Source: Bradyrhizobium paxllaeri (GTDB taxonomy: Bacteria; Pseudomonadota; Alphaproteobacteria; Rhizobiales; Xanthobacteraceae). From it: a DNA stretch of 64,000 bases. The notes under the pieces are model-generated. The model saw only the letters and a list, made by a program, of their open reading frames with translations. It was not told the origin of the DNA and searched no databases. This document shows, piece by piece, positions 1 through 7,675 of the stretch. A program made the position numbers and the translations under genes. Location: contig NZ_CP042968.1 in assembly GCF_001693515.2 (NCBI RefSeq), positions 4,464,001 through 4,528,000 of the forward strand, given 5' to 3'. Within the stretch, counting starts at the first letter, position 1. Every line of letters starts with the position of its first letter.

Positions 1-390
1 CGCGAGATGCTGATGTTCACCTGCGGGCCCGATGCCGTCGCGTTCAGCCGCATGATGACGTCACAGGCCATCAACTTTCCCGACATCGCCAAGCTCGGCA
101 AGGAAGAAGGCTGGCTGAAAGCCGTTTCAACGACCGCGCGTTTCTTCGATCATCTGGTCGCCCAGGGCGCCATGGACGTCGAGGATACCGGCATCGCGGC
201 CGAGGTCTTTCTCGACGTGGTCGTCGGCCACACCCACCGGATGGCGACGTTCGGAACGCCGCTCGAGATGAAGTCCGCCGAAAAGCGGATGCGGCTGGCG
301 ATCAGGCTGTTCCTGGCCGGTGCACTCGGCCCGCCGAGCCGCGTCCAGTCCAATCCCAAGGGAACCACCCGGCGACGTCCCTCCCGCTGA
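1..390 (+). CDS. TetR/AcrR-family transcriptional regulator, C-terminal part (5' end outside window)
   Basis: Only the last 129 codons are present; the reading frame is open to the left edge, so the N-terminal DNA-binding helix-turn-helix lies outside the window. The visible part is all-helical ligand-binding domain of the AefR-like TetR type (FPDIAKLGKEEGW, then FFDHLVAQGAMDVED and AAEVFLDVVVGHTHRMATFG). It ends in a basic Pro/Arg-rich tail. TetR proteins repress by binding short palindromes; a palindrome of that kind lies 57 bp downstream (447-473). That it is this protein's site is inference. Family assignment is fairly sure, ligand and targets unknown. Confidence 0.75.
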   Translation, partial: REMLMFTCGPDAVAFSRMMTSQAINFPDIAKLGKEEGWLKAVSTTARFFDHLVAQGAMDVEDTGIAAEVFLDVVVGHTHRMATFGTPLEMKSAEKRMRLAIRLFLAGALGPPSRVQSNPKGTTRRRPSR

Positions 391-439
391 CAATTCCGTG
401 AGAACGGAGTTTTACATGCGGTACGGGCTGGATGCGCGC

Positions 440-473
440 TTGACCAAACAAAACGATACGGTATGGTTTTGTT
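440..473 (+). promoter_or_regulatory. Candidate promoter overlapped by TetR-type operator
   Basis: The palindrome AACAAAAC-N11-GTTTTGTT (447-473) has a near-symmetric centre (GATACGGTATG). It overlaps a plausible sigma-70 promoter, TTGACC at 440-445 and TATGGT at 462-467 with a 16-nt spacer. Such placement would let a repressor block RNA polymerase. It stands between the TetR gene and the PepSY gene. The inverted repeat is read directly from the sequence; promoter strength and the identity of the regulator are inferred. Confidence 0.55.
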
Positions 474-534
474 ACAAGTGAAGCATGCGGGTTCCCGCTT
501 ACCAGTCCCGGCGGGGCTCGCGCGCTTCGATCGC

Positions 535-610
535 CGCAAACGGCGGTCCCGCCCGTTTGCGACGTTCCGCGGCCGACCCATATGCCTCCAGGGGGTCGGC
601 CGCGTTTCTT
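535..610 (+). ncRNA. Structured leader or small RNA with terminator-like hairpin
   Basis: Downstream of the operator-promoter are two strong hairpins. The first pairs CGCAAACGG (535-543) with CCGTTTGCG (553-561). The second pairs CGCGGCCGACCC (568-579) with GGGTCGGCCGCG (593-604), a perfect 12-bp stem, followed by TTTCTT. A transcript starting near 474 would be about 135 nt long if it ended here, or would form an approximately 195-nt leader in front of the PepSY gene. The stems are certain; whether this is an attenuator, an sRNA or only a stable 5' UTR is open. Confidence 0.45.
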
Positions 611-669
611 CGAGACGATCCGACGGCGTCCGCCGGCAAAGACAGGCTCAAGCACGGAGACTTGCAAAC

Positions 670-1275
670 ATGCGCGTGCCCCGATGTTGGAGACCATTGC
701 TTGCCGTCGCCCTGTTGGCGATCATCCTCCCTGCCCCGATCCATGCCATGGCGTCGTCGACCGACGAGCCGACCTCGCTCCGCAATGAGGCCGACGATAG
801 CGCCGCGTCCGACCAGCGGGCGATCAACCGCGAGCTCGAGCTTTTCCGCGGATCGGCAGTCTCGCTGAGCCAGGCGATGGCCATAGCCGAAGCCTTGCAT
901 GCCGGCGCGACCACCGCCGATGTCAGCTTCGACGGTGCGCCGGATGCACCGGTGTACCGGGTAAAGACCCTTCACAACGATCGCATCTGGCACCACGCTA
1001 TCGACGCCGCAACGGGCAAGCCCGTCGGCGGCGAAGCCGCCCTGCCCCTGAAGGAGTTCGATGCGAACGACCGCAGCAACCTCGCTGCACTCAAGACGGT
1101 CCGGCACGGCCTGGCGGATGCCGTTCGGGTGGCGGAGCGTGCGGCGGCGGGCAAAGCCATCAGCGGCGGCTTGGTCCGCGAGCGCGGCCGGCTGAATTTC
1201 GCGATCGTCGTCATGAGCGGCAACGACCTGAAGGCGGTGGTCCTCGAGCCTCCCGGCGCCGCCAGACGGCGGTGA
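670..1275 (+). CDS. PepSY-domain exported protein
   Basis: 201 residues. The ATG at 670 is preferred because it opens a clear Sec signal peptide (MRVPRCWRPLLAVALLAII, then PAPIHA before the mature part); the frame is open further upstream but that would bury the signal. After a charged linker comes one PepSY-like domain (about residues 55-110: SLSQAMAIAEAL, then VYRVKTLHNDRIWHHAIDAA, GKPVG), followed by a second alpha/beta segment of similar pattern. PepSY domains are periplasmic and thought to inhibit peptidases or bind ligands; no peptidase is adjacent. It may be under the TetR-type operator upstream. Confidence 0.7.
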   Translation: MRVPRCWRPLLAVALLAIILPAPIHAMASSTDEPTSLRNEADDSAASDQRAINRELELFRGSAVSLSQAMAIAEALHAGATTADVSFDGAPDAPVYRVKTLHNDRIWHHAIDAATGKPVGGEAALPLKEFDANDRSNLAALKTVRHGLADAVRVAERAAAGKAISGGLVRERGRLNFAIVVMSGNDLKAVVLEPPGAARRR

Positions 1276-1298
1276 CAGGGCTCTCAGGCTAAAAGCCG

Positions 1299-1327
1299 TT
1301 GACGGCAGCCCAAAGCTGCCGCATAAG
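1299..1327 (+). promoter_or_regulatory. Candidate promoter for the asd leader transcript
   Basis: TTGACG (1299-1304) and CATAAG (1322-1327) are separated by exactly 17 nt. The expected start point (about 1334-1336) coincides with the ATG of the leader peptide at 1336, which would make that peptide leaderless. An inverted repeat, GGCAGC at 1304-1309 and GCTGCC at 1315-1320, lies between the two hexamers and could be an operator or chance. Confidence 0.5.
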
Positions 1328-1335
1328 TCCGCGCC

Positions 1336-1407
1336 ATGACGATCTCGACCAAAGCGACCGCGAAAACCAAAGCACCCTCCGGGGGCTGGGGAGCCGTGCG
1401 CGCGTAG
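1336..1407 (+). CDS. Candidate 23-residue Thr/Lys-rich leader peptide of asd
   Basis: A short frame, M-TISTKATAKTK-APSGGWGAVRA, holds four Thr and three Lys within its first twelve residues. It starts at the predicted transcription start, has no visible Shine-Dalgarno sequence, and stops 25 nt before a strong intrinsic terminator. Asd makes the shared precursor of Lys, Thr and Met, so Thr and Lys are the codons expected for attenuation control. Leaderless attenuator peptides are known in rhizobia (trpL of Sinorhizobium). Translation here is inferred from layout alone. Confidence 0.45.
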   Translation: MTISTKATAKTKAPSGGWGAVRA

Positions 1408-1432
1408 TCGAACGACCGCATCATCCAAACCG

Positions 1433-1463
1433 AGCCCCGCCTGAAAAGGACCGGGGCTTTTTT
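1433..1463 (+). terminator. Intrinsic terminator / putative attenuator in front of asd
   Basis: AGCCCCG (1433-1439) pairs with CGGGGCT (1452-1458). The loop itself forms CCT-GAAA-AGG with a GNRA tetraloop, and six T residues follow. It lies 37 bp before the asd start codon and therefore inside any transcript begun at about 1335. GGGGCT at 1382-1387, inside the leader-peptide frame, could pair with AGCCCC at 1433-1438 as an antiterminator. This layout is that of a translation-coupled attenuator. Confidence 0.65.
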
Positions 1464-1500
1464 ATTGCCCGCAACATGCGCGAACCAGGAGGATAGACCC

Positions 1501-2526
1501 GTGAGCCACGAACCCGTTGTAGCCATTGCCGGCGTGACCGGCGCTGTCGGCGCAGAATTCATCGCCACCATGGACCGGCGCGGCTTTCCCGTCCGCAAGC
1601 TGAAGGCGCTGGCCAGCGCCCGCTCGGCCGGCAAGACCATCGATTTCCGCGGCGAGAGGATCGTGATCGAGGAGCTCACCGAGAAGTCCTTTGAGGGCGT
1701 CGACATCGCGCTGTTCTCGGCCGGCGGCGGTATTTCGCGGAAGTTCGCACCCGCCGCGGTGAAGGCCGGTGCCGTCGTGGTCGACAATTCCTCCGCCTTC
1801 CGGATGGATCCGAACGTGCCGCTGGTGATCCCCGAGATCAACGCCGGCCGCATCAGGGATCACAAGGGCATCATCGCCAATCCGAATTGCTCGGCGATCA
1901 CGGCACTGGTGCCGCTATGGCCGATCCACCGGCAGAACCGCATCAAGCGCATGATCGTTTCGACCTACCAGGCGGCGAGCGGCGCCGGCGCCGCCGCCAT
2001 GGAAGAACTGGTGGAATCGACCCGCGCCTATCTCGACGGCCGGCCGTTCACGCCCAAGGTGATCCCTCTGCCCTACGCCTTCAACGTCTTCAGCCACAAC
2101 ACGGCGATCGATCCCGAGACCGGCTACAACGACGAAGAGACCAAGGTGATCAAGGAGACGCGAAAGATCTTCGAGGACGACAAGATCGCCATCGGCGTCA
2201 CCTGCGTCCGCGTGCCGGTGCTGCGCGCGCATTGCGAGGCCATCACCTTCGAATGCGAGAACCCGATCACGGAAGCCGACGTGCGCGCAATCCTGTCGAA
2301 GGCGCCGGGCGTTCGCATCGTCGACGATCGGGCGAAGAACTATTTCCCGATGCCGATCGATGCGTCAGGTCAGGATGACGTTCTCGTCGGCCGCATCCGC
2401 AAGGATCTCAGCGACGCCTCAGGCCACTCGATCTCGATGTTCGTCTCGGCCGATCAGTTGCTGAAGGGCGCGGCGCTGAACGCGATCCAGATCGCGGAGC
2501 TGCTGCCGCAACGCGTCATGGCGTGA
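1501..2526 (+). CDS. asd: Aspartate-semialdehyde dehydrogenase
   Basis: 341 residues, the normal family length. It reduces aspartyl-4-phosphate with NADPH to aspartate semialdehyde, the branch point for Lys/diaminopimelate, Thr, Met and Ile. The N-terminal Rossmann motif AGVTGAVGAEF, the catalytic cysteine in NPNCSAI (Cys130) and the RVPVLRAHCEA segment with the active-site His are all present. The GTG at 1501 is chosen as start because AGGAGG sits at 1488-1493 and the family N-terminus begins here. The gene stands alone, behind a terminator-like hairpin and a candidate leader peptide. Confidence 0.97.
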   Translation: MSHEPVVAIAGVTGAVGAEFIATMDRRGFPVRKLKALASARSAGKTIDFRGERIVIEELTEKSFEGVDIALFSAGGGISRKFAPAAVKAGAVVVDNSSAFRMDPNVPLVIPEINAGRIRDHKGIIANPNCSAITALVPLWPIHRQNRIKRMIVSTYQAASGAGAAAMEELVESTRAYLDGRPFTPKVIPLPYAFNVFSHNTAIDPETGYNDEETKVIKETRKIFEDDKIAIGVTCVRVPVLRAHCEAITFECENPITEADVRAILSKAPGVRIVDDRAKNYFPMPIDASGQDDVLVGRIRKDLSDASGHSISMFVSADQLLKGAALNAIQIAELLPQRVMA

Positions 2527-2539
2527 AGGTGGCAGACTT

Positions 2540-2631
2540 GTAGGGTGGGCAAAGCGAAGCGTGTCCACCATTCAGGTTGACGGTGCGGATCGATGGTGGG
2601 CACGGCGCTTTGCGCCTTTTGCCCACCCTAC
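2540..2631. repeat. Dispersed palindromic repeat, family A, copy 1
   Basis: An imperfect 92-bp inverted repeat with outer arms GTAGGGTGGGCAAAG and CTTTTGCCCACCCTAC and inner arms around GTCCACCAT/ATGGTGGGCAC. It lies between the convergent asd and sugar-dehydrogenase genes and may act as a bidirectional terminator. A second copy is at 36728-36830. Confidence 0.8.
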
Positions 2632-2636
2632 GGCCC

Positions 2637-3938
2637 TCACGCGCCCGTCACGCGCCAGATGACGTTGCCGACATCGTCGGCCACCAGCAGCGAACCGTCG
2701 GGACCGAGCGTCACGCCGACCGGTCGGCCGTAGGAGACCTTCTCGTCGGGCGCGAGGAAGCCCGTCAGGATATCGCGCGCCGGGCCCGAGGGGCGGCCGT
2801 TCTCGAACGGCACGAAAACGACGGCATAGCCGCTCAGCGTGCTGCGATTCCAGGAGCCGTGCTGGCCGATCACCATGCCGTCCGGAAAGCCGGGCAGCGT
2901 GCCAGCCGGCATCCAGCACAGGCCGAGCGAGGCGGTGTGGCCGCCGAGCGCATAGTCCGGTTGAATCGCTTTCGCGACCATGGCCGGATCCTGCGGCACG
3001 CGCTCGTCCACCGTCTGGCCCCAATAGCAATAAGGCCAGCCGTAGAAGCCGCCGTCGCGGAGCGAAGTCAGATAGTCCGGCGGCGTCTCGTCGCCGAGGC
3101 CGTCGCGCTCGTTGACGACCGTCCAAAGCACGCTTGTGCCGGGCTCCCACGCAAGGCCCACGGCGTTGCGCAGGCCGCTCGCGAAGATGCGGTTCGTGCC
3201 TTTGGCCAGATCGAGTTCATAGACCGCCGCGCGGCCCTCCTCCACCTCCATGCCGCTCTCAGCGATGTTGCTGAGCGAGCCGACGCCGGCATAGAGCTTC
3301 TTGCCGTCCGCGCTCGGCAACAGGCTCCGCGTCCAGTGCCCGCCGGGCTTGAACGCCACGAGCTTCTTGCCCTCGGCGGTGATGCGGTCGGCGCCAGCCA
3401 CATAGGGGAAGGCCACCACGCCGTCGGTGTTGCCGACGTAAAAAGTGTCGCCGACGAGCGCCATGCCGAACGGTTGGCTCAGCCCTTCCATAAAGATCCC
3501 GCGCCCCTCTGCAACGCCGTCACCGTCGCGGTCGCGCAACAGCGTGATGCGGTCGGCGCTGACGCCGAGCGCCGCGGCGCGCCGCATCGTCGCCTGCATC
3601 GCATAGTGGAACACGCTCCTGGGCGGCCCTGCGATCTGTGTCGCCTCGGCGATGAGGACGTCGCCATTCGGCAGCACGTTGATCCAGCGCGGGTGATCGA
3701 GATCGGTCGCAAACGCGTTGACCTTGAGCCCGGGCGCGGCGGTCGGCTTCTGGCCCTTGCTCCAGCCCTGCGCCGTCGGCATCTTCAGCGTCGGTATCGG
3801 GCCTTGCGGCTTTGCCTCTGGGATCGCTGGGGTATTGCCCCAGGCCGGCGCTGGCGCGGATCCCTGCAGACGGCGCCATTGCAGCGCGACGGCGCCGACC
3901 AGCGCGACGAACCGCGCAAAAATACCCGACATGTCCAT
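2637..3938 (-). CDS. PQQ-dependent sugar (sorbosone/glucose) dehydrogenase-like beta-propeller protein
   Basis: 433 residues. The N-terminus is a short hydrophobic helix (FARFVALVGAVAL), so export or membrane anchoring is likely. From about residue 70 on it is a six-bladed soluble glucose dehydrogenase/sorbosone dehydrogenase propeller: PRWINVLPNGDVLIAE, GLSQPFGMALVGDTFYVGNT, FASGLRNAVGLAW, GWPYCYWGQ, GQHGSWNR, SYGRPVGVTLGPDGSLLVADD. These are the usual PQQ- and Ca-binding blades. The start at 3938 follows GGAG with a 6-nt gap. The true substrate is not visible, and no PQQ synthesis gene is nearby. Confidence 0.85.
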   Translation of the reverse strand: MDMSGIFARFVALVGAVALQWRRLQGSAPAPAWGNTPAIPEAKPQGPIPTLKMPTAQGWSKGQKPTAAPGLKVNAFATDLDHPRWINVLPNGDVLIAEATQIAGPPRSVFHYAMQATMRRAAALGVSADRITLLRDRDGDGVAEGRGIFMEGLSQPFGMALVGDTFYVGNTDGVVAFPYVAGADRITAEGKKLVAFKPGGHWTRSLLPSADGKKLYAGVGSLSNIAESGMEVEEGRAAVYELDLAKGTNRIFASGLRNAVGLAWEPGTSVLWTVVNERDGLGDETPPDYLTSLRDGGFYGWPYCYWGQTVDERVPQDPAMVAKAIQPDYALGGHTASLGLCWMPAGTLPGFPDGMVIGQHGSWNRSTLSGYAVVFVPFENGRPSGPARDILTGFLAPDEKVSYGRPVGVTLGPDGSLLVADDVGNVIWRVTGA

Positions 3939-4138
3939 GAAGTTCTCCAGATGATCGCGCGCACCCTATCCGACGCCAGGAAGCGTTGGAACCTCGTCGT
4001 CAGCGCGCAAACTCGCCGGCACCTATGCGTTTTCGCGTGTAAGCAGCGGATGCCGCCGGACGGCCGCGGCGTCGATATGTAGACACGGTAGTACTACGAC
4101 CTTGGCGACATCCGCCGAATCGCAGAAACACAATCTTG

Positions 4139-4203
4139 GCGCTTCTTTGTCAAAGCGCTTCCTCCCTGAACCTTGCGCCCGCCCGGTCGGCGGGCCTCTT
4201 TTT
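4139..4203 (+). ncRNA. Candidate trans-acting small RNA with CU-rich anti-Shine-Dalgarno stretch
   Basis: On the plus strand, where no gene runs, hairpin GCGCTT/AAGCGC (4139-4158) is followed by an unpaired TTCCTCCCTGAACC (4159-4172). A terminator comes next: GCCCGCC (4177-4183), GGCGGGC (4189-4195) and CTCTTTTT. This is the order seen in alphaproteobacterial sRNAs with exposed CCUCC motifs. The 5' end was not located and no convincing promoter was found, so extent and expression are uncertain. Confidence 0.45.
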
Positions 4204-4222
4204 CAAGTGAAGGGAGCCCGGC

Positions 4223-5299
4223 TCAGTCCGATGCGCGAAACAGCAGGCAGGCGTCGCCATAGGAATAGAACCGGTAGCCAGCGGCGATCGCATGCGCGTA
4301 AGCCTGCTTCATGGTGTCGAGACCGGAGAACGCCGACACCAGCATGAACAGTGTCGAGCGCGGCAAATGGAAATTGGTCATGAGGATATCGACCGCGCGA
4401 AAGCGATAGCCCGGCGTGATGAAGATCGAGGTCTCGCCGTCGAACGGCTGAACGGTGCCGTCTTCGCCCGTGGCGCTCTCGAGCAGCCGCAGCGACGTGG
4501 TGCCGACGGCGATGATGCGTCCGCCCTTGGCGCGCGCGGTGTTCAATGACGCAGCGGTCTCGGCCGAGATCGAACCCCACTCGGCGTGCATCCTGTGCTC
4601 GGAGGTCTCCTCGACCTTGACCGGCAGGAAGGTCCCTGCCCCGACATGCAGGGTCAGCCGGTGCAGTTCGACGCCGCGGCCGCGTAGTGCCGCTTCAAGC
4701 TCGGGCGTGAAATGCAGTCCCGCCGTGGGCGCCGCAACCGCGCCCTCGTTCGCCGCGAACATGGTCTGGTAGTCGGCGGCATCGCGATCGTCGGGCGTTC
4801 GCTTGGAGGCGATGTAGGGCGGCAGCGGCGGCGTGCCGAGATCGGCAATGGCCTGATCGAGCGTAGGGCCATGGAACGAAAACGACAGCGTGATCTCGCC
4901 CTCGTCGCCCTTGGCCTCGACCTCGGCGTCGAGATGGCCGAGCAGGCAGACCTTGCCCTCATTGCCGAAGCGAACGATATCGCCGGGCGCGAGCTTCTTC
5001 GCCGGCTTGACCAGCGCGCGCCAGCGCGAGCCGTCGAGCCGCTTGATCAGGGTCGCCTCGATCTTCGGCTCGGTCTCGCGGCCGATGCGGCGGCCCTTGA
5101 GCTGGGCCGAGATCACCTTGGTGTCGTTGACGACGAGCTGATCGCCCGGCTGCAGCCACTGCGGCAGTTCGTCGACGGTGCGGTCGTGCAGGACGCCGTC
5201 GGACTGCACGACCAGCATGCGCGCGGCATCACGCGGGCTTGCGGGCCGCAGCGCGATGCTGGTTGGGGGAAGTTCGAAATCGAAGAGATCGGTGCGCAT
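4223..5299 (-). CDS. queA: S-adenosylmethionine:tRNA ribosyltransferase-isomerase
   Basis: 358 residues from the Met of [11 protein letters not shown], the canonical QueA N-terminus; six further codons upstream are open but unlikely to be used. The enzyme moves the ribosyl part of SAM onto preQ1 at wobble position 34 of tRNA and makes epoxyqueuosine. Diagnostic blocks are [82 protein letters not shown] and [11 protein letters not shown]. It is the last gene of the coaD-ppi-hyp-ppiB-queA string. The tgt gene that often follows queA is not seen. Confidence 0.97.
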   Translation of the reverse strand: MRTDLFDFELPPTSIALRPASPRDAARMLVVQSDGVLHDRTVDELPQWLQPGDQLVVNDTKVISAQLKGRRIGRETEPKIEATLIKRLDGSRWRALVKPAKKLAPGDIVRFGNEGKVCLLGHLDAEVEAKGDEGEITLSFSFHGPTLDQAIADLGTPPLPPYIASKRTPDDRDAADYQTMFAANEGAVAAPTAGLHFTPELEAALRGRGVELHRLTLHVGAGTFLPVKVEETSEHRMHAEWGSISAETAASLNTARAKGGRIIAVGTTSLRLLESATGEDGTVQPFDGETSIFITPGYRFRAVDILMTNFHLPRSTLFMLVSAFSGLDTMKQAYAHAIAAGYRFYSYGDACLLFRASD

Positions 5300-5322
5300 G
5301 GCGCGGCGGCGCCTCACTTGGG

Positions 5323-5423
5323 CGTCATTCCGGGGCGCATCGAAGATGCGAACCCGGAATCTCGAGATTCTCAGATGTGCAATTGCACATCTCAGTTCAC
5401 GCTTCGCGTGCCCCGGAATGACG
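5323..5423. repeat. Dispersed palindromic repeat, family D
   Basis: A 101-bp element with ends CGTCATTCCGGGGCGC and GCGTGCCCCGGAATGACG. The interior holds small palindromes (ATCTCGAGAT and AGATGTGCAATTGCACATCT). It lies between ppiB and queA, on what would be the same minus-strand transcript, and so adds a stable hairpin within the operon. This type is common in Bradyrhizobium-like genomes; only one copy is seen here. Confidence 0.75.
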
Positions 5424-5431
5424 GCGTCAAA

Positions 5432-5893
5432 TCAAGCGTCCAGCGCCATCCGCGCCTTGACGATCTTGTCCGGGTTCTGCACCGGCTCGCCGCGCTTGAT
5501 CTTGTCGACGTTCTCCATGCCCGACGTGACCTTGCCCCAGACCGTGTACTGGCCGTTGAGGAACGAGGCATCGTCGAAGCAGATGAAGAACTGGCTGTCG
5601 CCGGAATCCGGGTTCTGGGCGCGGGCCATCGAGACGGTGCCGCGCACATGCGGCTCCTTGTTGAACTCGGCCTTCAGCTTGTTGCCGGAACCGCCGGTGC
5701 CGGTGCCATGCGGGCAGCCGGTCTGCGCCATGAAGCCCTCGATCACGCGATGGAACACGATGCCGTCGTAGAATCCGTCGCGGACCAGCTTCTGGATCTG
5801 GGCGACATGGCCAGGCGCAAGATCGGGACGCATCTCGATGGTGACGGGACCCTGGGTCGTTTCAAGGATCAAAGTATTTTCTGTATCAGCCAT
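5432..5893 (-). CDS. ppiB: Peptidyl-prolyl cis-trans isomerase, cytoplasmic cyclophilin type
   Basis: 153 residues without a signal peptide, the usual length of bacterial PpiB. Cyclophilins catalyse Xaa-Pro isomerisation. The core motifs are VIFHRVIEGFMAQTG-type (here IVFHRVIEGFMAQTGCPHGTG), FNKEPHVRGTVSMAR and SQFFICFDD, with the catalytic Arg in FHRV. Its start overlaps the end of the upstream hypothetical gene by 25 bp, which suggests translational coupling. It is a paralogue of the exported isomerase at 6314-6856. Confidence 0.95.
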   Translation of the reverse strand: MADTENTLILETTQGPVTIEMRPDLAPGHVAQIQKLVRDGFYDGIVFHRVIEGFMAQTGCPHGTGTGGSGNKLKAEFNKEPHVRGTVSMARAQNPDSGDSQFFICFDDASFLNGQYTVWGKVTSGMENVDKIKRGEPVQNPDKIVKARMALDA

Positions 5894-6309
5894 GCTCTTT
5901 TCTCTTCTGGTTTGGGTGGACGTTTGCGGGTTCTGAAGGTGACCGCGAAAGGCCGGCCGGCAACCGCACCGCCCAGTCCCTCGGTAAATGACAACGGCGT
6001 ACAGCGTTGCAAGGTTTCCATGACGGCAATCCGGTACGCAATCCGGTCATTCTCGCTGGGATTTCCGGATTCATAGGTAATCCTGGGTTGACCGAGAATG
6101 GCGCCTGCGCGGTTGAAACTGACGACGACGGTAATGTCCATCGGCTCGGCGCGCGAATAGGACGGCGGCTGCCAGCACGAATACAGCTTGGCGAAGACGT
6201 CCTTTAGGGTATCGAGCTGCTGCGGCTGGGCCGGGGCATTCGCCGCCGACGCCAGCCACACCAGACCGGCGGCAAACCACAGCGCTGGCTTGCGGCGCGG
6301 CCGTCTCAT
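5869..6309 (-). CDS. Exported hypothetical protein between two cyclophilins
   Basis: 146 residues with a signal peptide (RRKPALWFAAGLVWLASAANAPA). The mature part has two Cys (YSCWQPP and LQRCTPL) and a TonB-C-terminal-like pattern: MDITVVVSFNRAGAILGQPRI followed by FAVTFRTRKRPP. This resembles the periplasmic TonB/TolA C-terminal fold without a membrane anchor. It is 4 bp downstream of the exported cyclophilin and overlaps ppiB by 25 bp, so it belongs to the operon. Function unknown; the TonB-like reading is inference. Confidence 0.75.
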   Translation of the reverse strand: MRRPRRKPALWFAAGLVWLASAANAPAQPQQLDTLKDVFAKLYSCWQPPSYSRAEPMDITVVVSFNRAGAILGQPRITYESGNPSENDRIAYRIAVMETLQRCTPLSFTEGLGGAVAGRPFAVTFRTRKRPPKPEEKRAWLIQKIL

Positions 6310-6313
6310 GGCC

Positions 6314-6856
6314 TCACTTGATGTCGGATGCGACTTGCACCTTCACCATCTTGTCGGGATCGGCGACGGGTTCGCCGCGCTTGATCTTGTCGACCACATC
6401 CATGCCGGCCACGACTTCGCCGATCACGGTGTACTTGCCGTTCAGCGACGAGCCGTCGGCGAACATGATGAAGAACTGCGAATTGGCGGAGTTGGGATCG
6501 CTGGTGCGCGCCATGCCGACGATGCCGCGCTTGTACGGCACGTTGGAGAATTCAGCCGGCAGGTTCGGATATTTCGAGCCGCCGGTGCCGTTGAAATTCT
6601 TGCCATCGCCGGTCTGCGCCATGAACCCCTCGATCACGCGATGGAACGGCACGTTGTTGTAGTAGCCCTCACGCGCGAGCAGCTTGATGCGCTCGGCATG
6701 CTGGGGCGCGAGATCGGACCTGAGCTTGATCACGATGCGGCCCTTGGTGGTGTCGATCACGATCGCATTCGCCTTGTCGAGATTGGCGGGCAGCGGCTGC
6801 GCGATCGCGGGGGCCACCAGGAACAGCGCGGCGAGAACGGCGAGAATTCGGATCAT
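6314..6856 (-). CDS. ppiA: Peptidyl-prolyl cis-trans isomerase, exported cyclophilin
   Basis: 180 residues. A signal peptide (IRILAVLAALFLVAPAIAQPLPA) precedes a cyclophilin domain with VPFHRVIEGFMAQTGDG, NVPYKRGIVGMAR and SQFFIMFAD. It is probably a periplasmic proline isomerase. It lies 43 bp after coaD and 4 bp before the hypothetical gene, within a minus-strand operon with its cytoplasmic paralogue ppiB. Confidence 0.93.
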   Translation of the reverse strand: MIRILAVLAALFLVAPAIAQPLPANLDKANAIVIDTTKGRIVIKLRSDLAPQHAERIKLLAREGYYNNVPFHRVIEGFMAQTGDGKNFNGTGGSKYPNLPAEFSNVPYKRGIVGMARTSDPNSANSQFFIMFADGSSLNGKYTVIGEVVAGMDVVDKIKRGEPVADPDKMVKVQVASDIK

Positions 6857-6899
6857 GAAAGCTCCGGTGATGTGAACAGGAAAGCGTGTAAGGCTCGCG

Positions 6900-7397
6900 T
6901 TAGCCGGCGAATTTGGCCTTCAGGCTGGCTGCGACCGATGGCGGCACGAACGCCGATACGTCGCCACCCATCGCCGCGATTTGGCGCACCAGTGTGGCGG
7001 TGATCGGGCGGACCGCGACCGAGGCCGGCAGGAACACCGTATGCACCTCGGGCGCCATGGTCTCGTTCATCCCTGCGATCTGCATTTCGTAATCGAGGTC
7101 GGTGCCGTCGCGCAGCCCCCTGATCATGATGGTGGCCCCGGCCTTCTGGGCCGCGGTGACCGTCAGATTGTCATAGGTCGTGCAGTCGAACTCGCAGCCG
7201 GCCTTGGCCGCTACGGGTGCGAACACCGCCCGGACCATCTCCAGGCGCTCCTCGGTCGAAAACAGCGGCTTTTTACCGGGATGGACACCGATGGCGACGA
7301 TCAGACGGTCGCAAAGGCCGACGGCGTTCTGGACCACGTCCAGATGGCCGTTGGTGACGGGATCGAAAGAGCCGGGGTAAAGCGCGATACGGGGCAT
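6900..7397 (-). CDS. coaD: Phosphopantetheine adenylyltransferase
   Basis: 165 residues, normal length. It transfers AMP from ATP to 4'-phosphopantetheine, the penultimate step of coenzyme A synthesis. Motifs: [17 protein letters not shown], with the T/HxGH nucleotidyl-transfer motif, [31 protein letters not shown] and the C-terminal TATLVRQIA. It heads the minus-strand operon ending in queA. In many Rhizobiales gyrA stands directly upstream of coaD; here about 13 kb of other genes separates them. Confidence 0.97.
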   Translation of the reverse strand: MPRIALYPGSFDPVTNGHLDVVQNAVGLCDRLIVAIGVHPGKKPLFSTEERLEMVRAVFAPVAAKAGCEFDCTTYDNLTVTAAQKAGATIMIRGLRDGTDLDYEMQIAGMNETMAPEVHTVFLPASVAVRPITATLVRQIAAMGGDVSAFVPPSVAASLKAKFAG

Positions 7398-7675
7398 GGG
7401 ACCCTCCTACCTCGCCCCGGGCGGCCCGGCAAGCCGGACCCGGTTCCCGGCGGAGCAGGCTTTTTATTTCAAATCGGCCAATGAACCAGTCCCGGGCGCC
7501 GGACGTCTCCTCAGGCGAGCCGGAATTGTTTCGTCCGCCATTGGCCGATGAAACAAAACTCGGCCGGGACGAAACCATTTTCGGACTTGGTGAAGACGGC
7601 CGGAAACTTGCGCTGGCTACAAGTCCATCCAACGAAACGACGACGGGCCGCGAAGGCCCACGACAGGGGACCGTC

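Noticed and set aside
1304..1320. GGCAGC-CCAAA-GCTGCC inverted repeat as terminator of the PepSY gene
   Set aside because: There is no T tract after it and it lies between promoter hexamers; an operator or chance hairpin is more likely.
2577..4082. 501-codon plus-strand frame opposite the sugar dehydrogenase
   Set aside because: No domain; mirror of the conserved beta-propeller gene.
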